A program made the position numbers and the translations under genes. Below the pieces are notes generated by a model, which was given only the letters and a program-made list of their open reading frames with translations, did not search any database and was not told the DNA's origin. Positions 61,080-64,000 of a DNA stretch of 64,000 bases are shown in pieces; position 1 is the stretch's first letter; every line of letters begins with the position of its first letter. Location: positions 2,294,001 to 2,358,000 of the forward strand of contig NZ_CP091509.1 in the NCBI RefSeq assembly GCF_022870885.1, given 5' to 3'. Source of the DNA: Neisseria dumasiana (lineage in GTDB: Bacteria; Pseudomonadota; Gammaproteobacteria; Burkholderiales; Neisseriaceae).

Positions 61080-63011
61080 ATGGCAAAAGTAATCGGTATC
61101 GACTTAGGTACAACCAACTCATGTTTGGCTATTTCTGAAAACGGCCAAACCAAAGTAATCGAAAACGCCGAAGGCGCACGCACCACACCGTCTATCATCG
61201 CCTACCTCGACGGCGGCGAAATTTTGGTCGGCGCACCCGCCAAACGCCAAGCCGTTACCAACCCGAAAAATACCATTTATGCCGCCAAACGTTTGATCGG
61301 CCATAAATTCGAAGACAAAGAAGTACAAAAAGACATCGACCTGATGCCTTTCGAAATCGTTAAAGCCGCCAACGGCGACGCATGGGTGAAAGCACAAGGC
61401 AAAGAATTGTCTCCGCCCCAAGTTTCCGCCGAAGTATTGCGCAAAATGAAACAAGCCGCCGAAGCCTACTTGGGCGAGCCGGTAACCGAAGCCGTGATCA
61501 CCGTACCGGCCTACTTTAACGACAGCCAACGCCAAGCCACCAAAGATGCAGGCCGCATCGCAGGTTTGGATGTTAAACGCATCATCAACGAGCCGACTGC
61601 CGCAGCCTTGGCTTTCGGTATGGATAAAAACACCACCGGCGACCGCAAAATTGCCGTTTACGACTTGGGCGGCGGTACATTCGATATTTCCATCATCGAA
61701 ATCGCCGATGTAGACGGTGAAAAACAATTCGAAGTATTGGCCACCAACGGTGACACCTTCTTGGGTGGCGAAGACTTCGACCAACGCCTGATCGACTACA
61801 TCATTGCCGAGTTCAAAAAAGAACAAGGCATTGATCTGAAACAAGACGTGATGGCCTTGCAACGCCTGAAAGAAGCGGCCGAAAAAGCCAAAATCGAATT
61901 GTCCAGCGGCCAACAAACCGAAGTTAACCTGCCGTACATCACCATGGATGCCACCGGCCCGAAACACTTGGCAATGAAAATCACCCGTGCCAAATTCGAG
62001 AGCTTGGTTGAAGACTTGATCGAACGCTCTATCGAGCCTTGCCGCGTAGCCGTAAAAGATGCCGGCTTGAGCGTGGGCGACATCGACGACGTGATTTTGG
62101 TGGGCGGTCAAAGCCGTATGCCGAAAGTGCAAGAAGCCGTTAAAGCCTTCTTCGGCAAAGAACCGCGTAAAGACGTAAACCCCGACGAAGCCGTGGCTTT
62201 GGGCGCAGCGATCCAAGGCGAAGTATTGGGCGGCGGTCGCAGCGACGTATTGCTGCTCGACGTAACCCCGCTGTCGCTCGGTATCGAAACCATGGGCGGT
62301 GTGATGACCAAACTCATCAACAAAAACACCACCATTCCGACCAAAGCGTCGCAAGTGTTCTCAACTGCCGAAGACAACCAAAGCGCAGTAACTATCCACG
62401 TACTGCAAGGCGAACGCGAACGCGCTTCTGCCAACAAATCGCTGGGTAACTTCAACTTGGGCGACATCGCACCGGCACCGCGCGGCATGCCGCAAATCGA
62501 AGTAACTTTCGATATTGACGCCAACGGTATCCTGCATGTGTCTGCCAAAGACAAAGGCACCGGCAAAGAAGCGAAAATTACCATCCAAGGTTCTTCAGGT
62601 TTGAGCGAGGAAGAAATCGAACGCATGGTAAAAGACGCCGAAGCCAATGCCGAAGAGGATAAAAAACTGACCGAACTCGTATCTTCACGCAACCAAGCCG
62701 AAGCTCTGATCCACTCAGTGAAAAAATCATTGGGCGAATACGGCGACAAACTGGATGCAGACGAAAAAGCGAAAATCGAAGATGCTTTGAAAGCCGCCGA
62801 AGAAGCTGTGAAAGGCGACGACAAAGCCGACATCGACGCTAAAGCCGAAGCATTGGGTGCAGCCAGCCAAAAACTGGGTGAAATGGTTTATGCCCAAGCG
62901 CAAGCCGAAGCCAACGGTGAGGCAGCCGGCCAACAAGCCGACAGCGGTGCCAAAGGCAACGACGATGTAGTGGATGCCGAGTTTGAAGAAGTGAAAGACA
63001 AAAAAGACTAA
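61080..63011 (+). CDS. dnaK: Chaperone DnaK (Hsp70)
   Basis: 643 residues. [17 protein letters not shown] opens the ATPase domain, with [36 protein letters not shown] and [15 protein letters not shown] in order. The peptide-binding domain (about 390-505) includes [20 protein letters not shown]. The lid ends [16 protein letters not shown], the family's C-terminal motif. It folds and protects client proteins with DnaJ and GrpE. AAGGAG precedes the start. dnaJ is not in the window. A terminator at 63051-63080 follows. Confidence 0.98.
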   Translation: MAKVIGIDLGTTNSCLAISENGQTKVIENAEGARTTPSIIAYLDGGEILVGAPAKRQAVTNPKNTIYAAKRLIGHKFEDKEVQKDIDLMPFEIVKAANGDAWVKAQGKELSPPQVSAEVLRKMKQAAEAYLGEPVTEAVITVPAYFNDSQRQATKDAGRIAGLDVKRIINEPTAAALAFGMDKNTTGDRKIAVYDLGGGTFDISIIEIADVDGEKQFEVLATNGDTFLGGEDFDQRLIDYIIAEFKKEQGIDLKQDVMALQRLKEAAEKAKIELSSGQQTEVNLPYITMDATGPKHLAMKITRAKFESLVEDLIERSIEPCRVAVKDAGLSVGDIDDVILVGGQSRMPKVQEAVKAFFGKEPRKDVNPDEAVALGAAIQGEVLGGGRSDVLLLDVTPLSLGIETMGGVMTKLINKNTTIPTKASQVFSTAEDNQSAVTIHVLQGERERASANKSLGNFNLGDIAPAPRGMPQIEVTFDIDANGILHVSAKDKGTGKEAKITIQGSSGLSEEEIERMVKDAEANAEEDKKLTELVSSRNQAEALIHSVKKSLGEYGDKLDADEKAKIEDALKAAEEAVKGDDKADIDAKAEALGAASQKLGEMVYAQAQAEANGEAAGQQADSGAKGNDDVVDAEFEEVKDKKD

Positions 63012-63050
63012 ACCTGATCCAAGCCGTTTTCAGACGGCCTGATTGGAACC

Positions 63051-63080
63051 AAAAAGGACGCTGTTTCAGCGTCCTTTTTT
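63051..63080 (+). terminator. Rho-independent terminator after dnaK
   Basis: AAAAAGGACGCTG (63051-63063) pairs with CAGCGTCCTTTTTT (63067-63080) with a 3-base loop. Confidence 0.92.
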
Positions 63081-63409
63081 GTTACCTGTTTAAACTAAAA
63101 AACAAACCAATACTGCTCAATCACTGCCCAAAACTACCTAAAAAATCAATTTCCCAGATTGGCCGCAAGCCTCAAACCATACAGACAACACACGGAATTG
63201 ATTTTACAGAATCACCCTCCAGCCCCTTCAATCGCTTGCACACCATATTCTTTAAGTTAATCAAATCAATGCCGTCTGAAAATTCAGCCGCGTAACCATC
63301 TGCCGCATTGCCTCATTTCGCTGAGCTGCATCCCTATCCGGTTATCATTCAGACGGCCTCGTCATATAATACCCACCTTTAACATTCCCAAACACATTAC
63401 CACCATCAC
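63081..63409. other. Intergenic region dnaK / menA
   Basis: About 330 bases with two DUS copies: an ATGCCGTCTGAA form (63269-63280) and an AG form in inverse orientation (about 63350). Between them there are no open frames of interest. A promoter for the prenyltransferase gene is expected at about 63360-63400. Confidence 0.45.
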
Positions 63410-64000
63410 ATGGCTTTCAAACACTGGCTCGCCGCCGCCCGTCCTCGTACCTTGCCGCTGGCCGCTGCGTCTGCATTATGCGGCGGTGTGCTTGCTGCCC
63501 TAAATCAGCAAAGCAATCCGCCGGTTTTAGTCTTGTGCGTCATGACCGCCGTCGCCCTGCAAATATTCAGCAATTTCGCCAATGATTACGGCGACGCCTG
63601 CAACGGTGCCGACTCATGCCTGCGCAAAGGGCCGAAACGTATGGTCAGCTCAGGAAACATCAGCCGTAATGCCATGAAGTGGGGGTTAACCGTGTCGGCA
63701 CTGATCTGCTGCCTGTGCGGCCTTGCTTTGTTGGCAGCCGCCCTACCCTCCATCGGCATGGGCGGGCTGCACAATTGGATGTTGTGGCTGCTGCTGGGTG
63801 CGGCGGCCATCACAGCGGCTTTTTCCTATACCGCAGGTAAAAAGCCTTACGGCTATATCGGTTTGGGCGACCTTTCCGTTATGGTGTTTTTCGGCTGGGT
63901 GGGCGTATTGGGTAGCGAATATCTGCAAACAGGCCGTCTGAATGCCTGGTCGTGGCTGCCTGCTACCGCGCTCGGTTTGTGGTGTGCCATGGTGTTGAAT
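63410..64000 (+). CDS. menA: UbiA-type prenyltransferase, probable MenA (3' end outside window)
   Basis: 197 residues visible from ATG 63410; the frame is open to the window end. It opens MAFKHWLAAARPRTLPLAAA. SNFANDYGDACNGADS is the first Asp-rich prenyl-diphosphate motif (NDYxDxxxG) and GPKRMVSSG follows, typical of MenA. Several hydrophobic segments follow (about 95-115, 120-140 and 155-175). MenA joins an isoprenoid chain to dihydroxynaphthoate for menaquinone; UbiA is the other family option, but its motif differs. Neisseria mostly use ubiquinone, so the naphthoate role rests on motif similarity; without the C-terminal half I cannot confirm. Confidence 0.7.
   Translation, partial: MAFKHWLAAARPRTLPLAAASALCGGVLAALNQQSNPPVLVLCVMTAVALQIFSNFANDYGDACNGADSCLRKGPKRMVSSGNISRNAMKWGLTVSALICCLCGLALLAAALPSIGMGGLHNWMLWLLLGAAAITAAFSYTAGKKPYGYIGLGDLSVMVFFGWVGVLGSEYLQTGRLNAWSWLPATALGLWCAMVLN

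Noticed and set aside
61119..62354. Long open frame (411 codons) on the - strand
   Set aside because: Antisense to dnaK; same shadow composition.

Overview
The window is chromosomal DNA of a Neisseria-type betaproteobacterium (family Neisseriaceae). The strongest sign is the DNA uptake sequence. The AG-DUS form (AGGCCGTCTGAA) is scattered in large numbers in both orientations, often as inverted pairs that form terminators, while the meningococcal/gonococcal form (ATGCCGTCTGAA) is rare. Correia-like elements (36925-37081 and remnants), an IS1016-like IS1595-family element, the mlaF-E-D-C-B-A order, and a cytochrome bc1 operon agree with this. The AG-DUS dialect argues against N. meningitidis or N. 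gonorrhoeae; I cannot name the species. No rRNA, tRNA, CRISPR array or prophage was seen.

Layout. 1-7.3 kb: 3' part of ampG, a GDT1-family cation transporter, a pseudouridine synthase, carbonic anhydrase plus a SulP anion transporter (probable bicarbonate module), a DUF805 protein and prmC. 7.3-9.95 kb: a repeat-rich accessory stretch with a small secreted protein, a gene remnant and an AT-rich membrane protein gene of unknown function. 10-16.5 kb: polA, a zinc-ribbon membrane protein, argA and a sensor kinase without an adjacent regulator. 16.9-20.9 kb: the complete mla phospholipid-transport operon. 21.2-25.8 kb: a PepSY protein, then an extremely AT-rich leader and a 1220-residue RTX protein with an embedded von Willebrand A domain. 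25.9-31.6 kb: a methyltransferase, rmuC, an IS1016-like element inserted just upstream of a repeat-bearing surface lipoprotein. 31.7-45 kb: speA, a transposase remnant, a purine permease, a TPM/TPM/YnfA/LemA block carrying a Correia-like element, rfbD-like, aroE-mtgA, a RimL-like acetyltransferase, glnA and a GT39 membrane glycosyltransferase. 45-57 kb: a peptide-binding protein, acpP-fabF, an S9 peptidase, a phosphoribosyltransferase, a sugar-permease-less PTS (EIIA-HPr-EI), uspA, yggX and a Nif3-like protein. 57-64 kb: petABC, grpE, dnaK and the 5' part of menA, cut by the window edge.

How it works together. Most of the window is ordinary housekeeping. petABC is the bc1 complex; acpP-fabF belongs to fatty-acid synthesis; mla maintains outer-membrane lipid asymmetry; EIIA-HPr-EI looks like a regulatory phosphorelay; grpE-dnaK is the Hsp70 system. 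The accessory interest lies in two surface or secreted proteins (RTX-VWA and the coiled-coil lipoprotein), in the AT-rich membrane protein, and in two dispersed repeat families. One is a diverged Correia element with termini TATAGCAAATAAA. The other is a roughly 140-bp palindromic MITE-like family with termini GAGACCTTTGC, present as at least six full or partial copies. No clearly new multi-gene system was found; the repeat families and the IS-interrupted lipoprotein promoter are the best leads.
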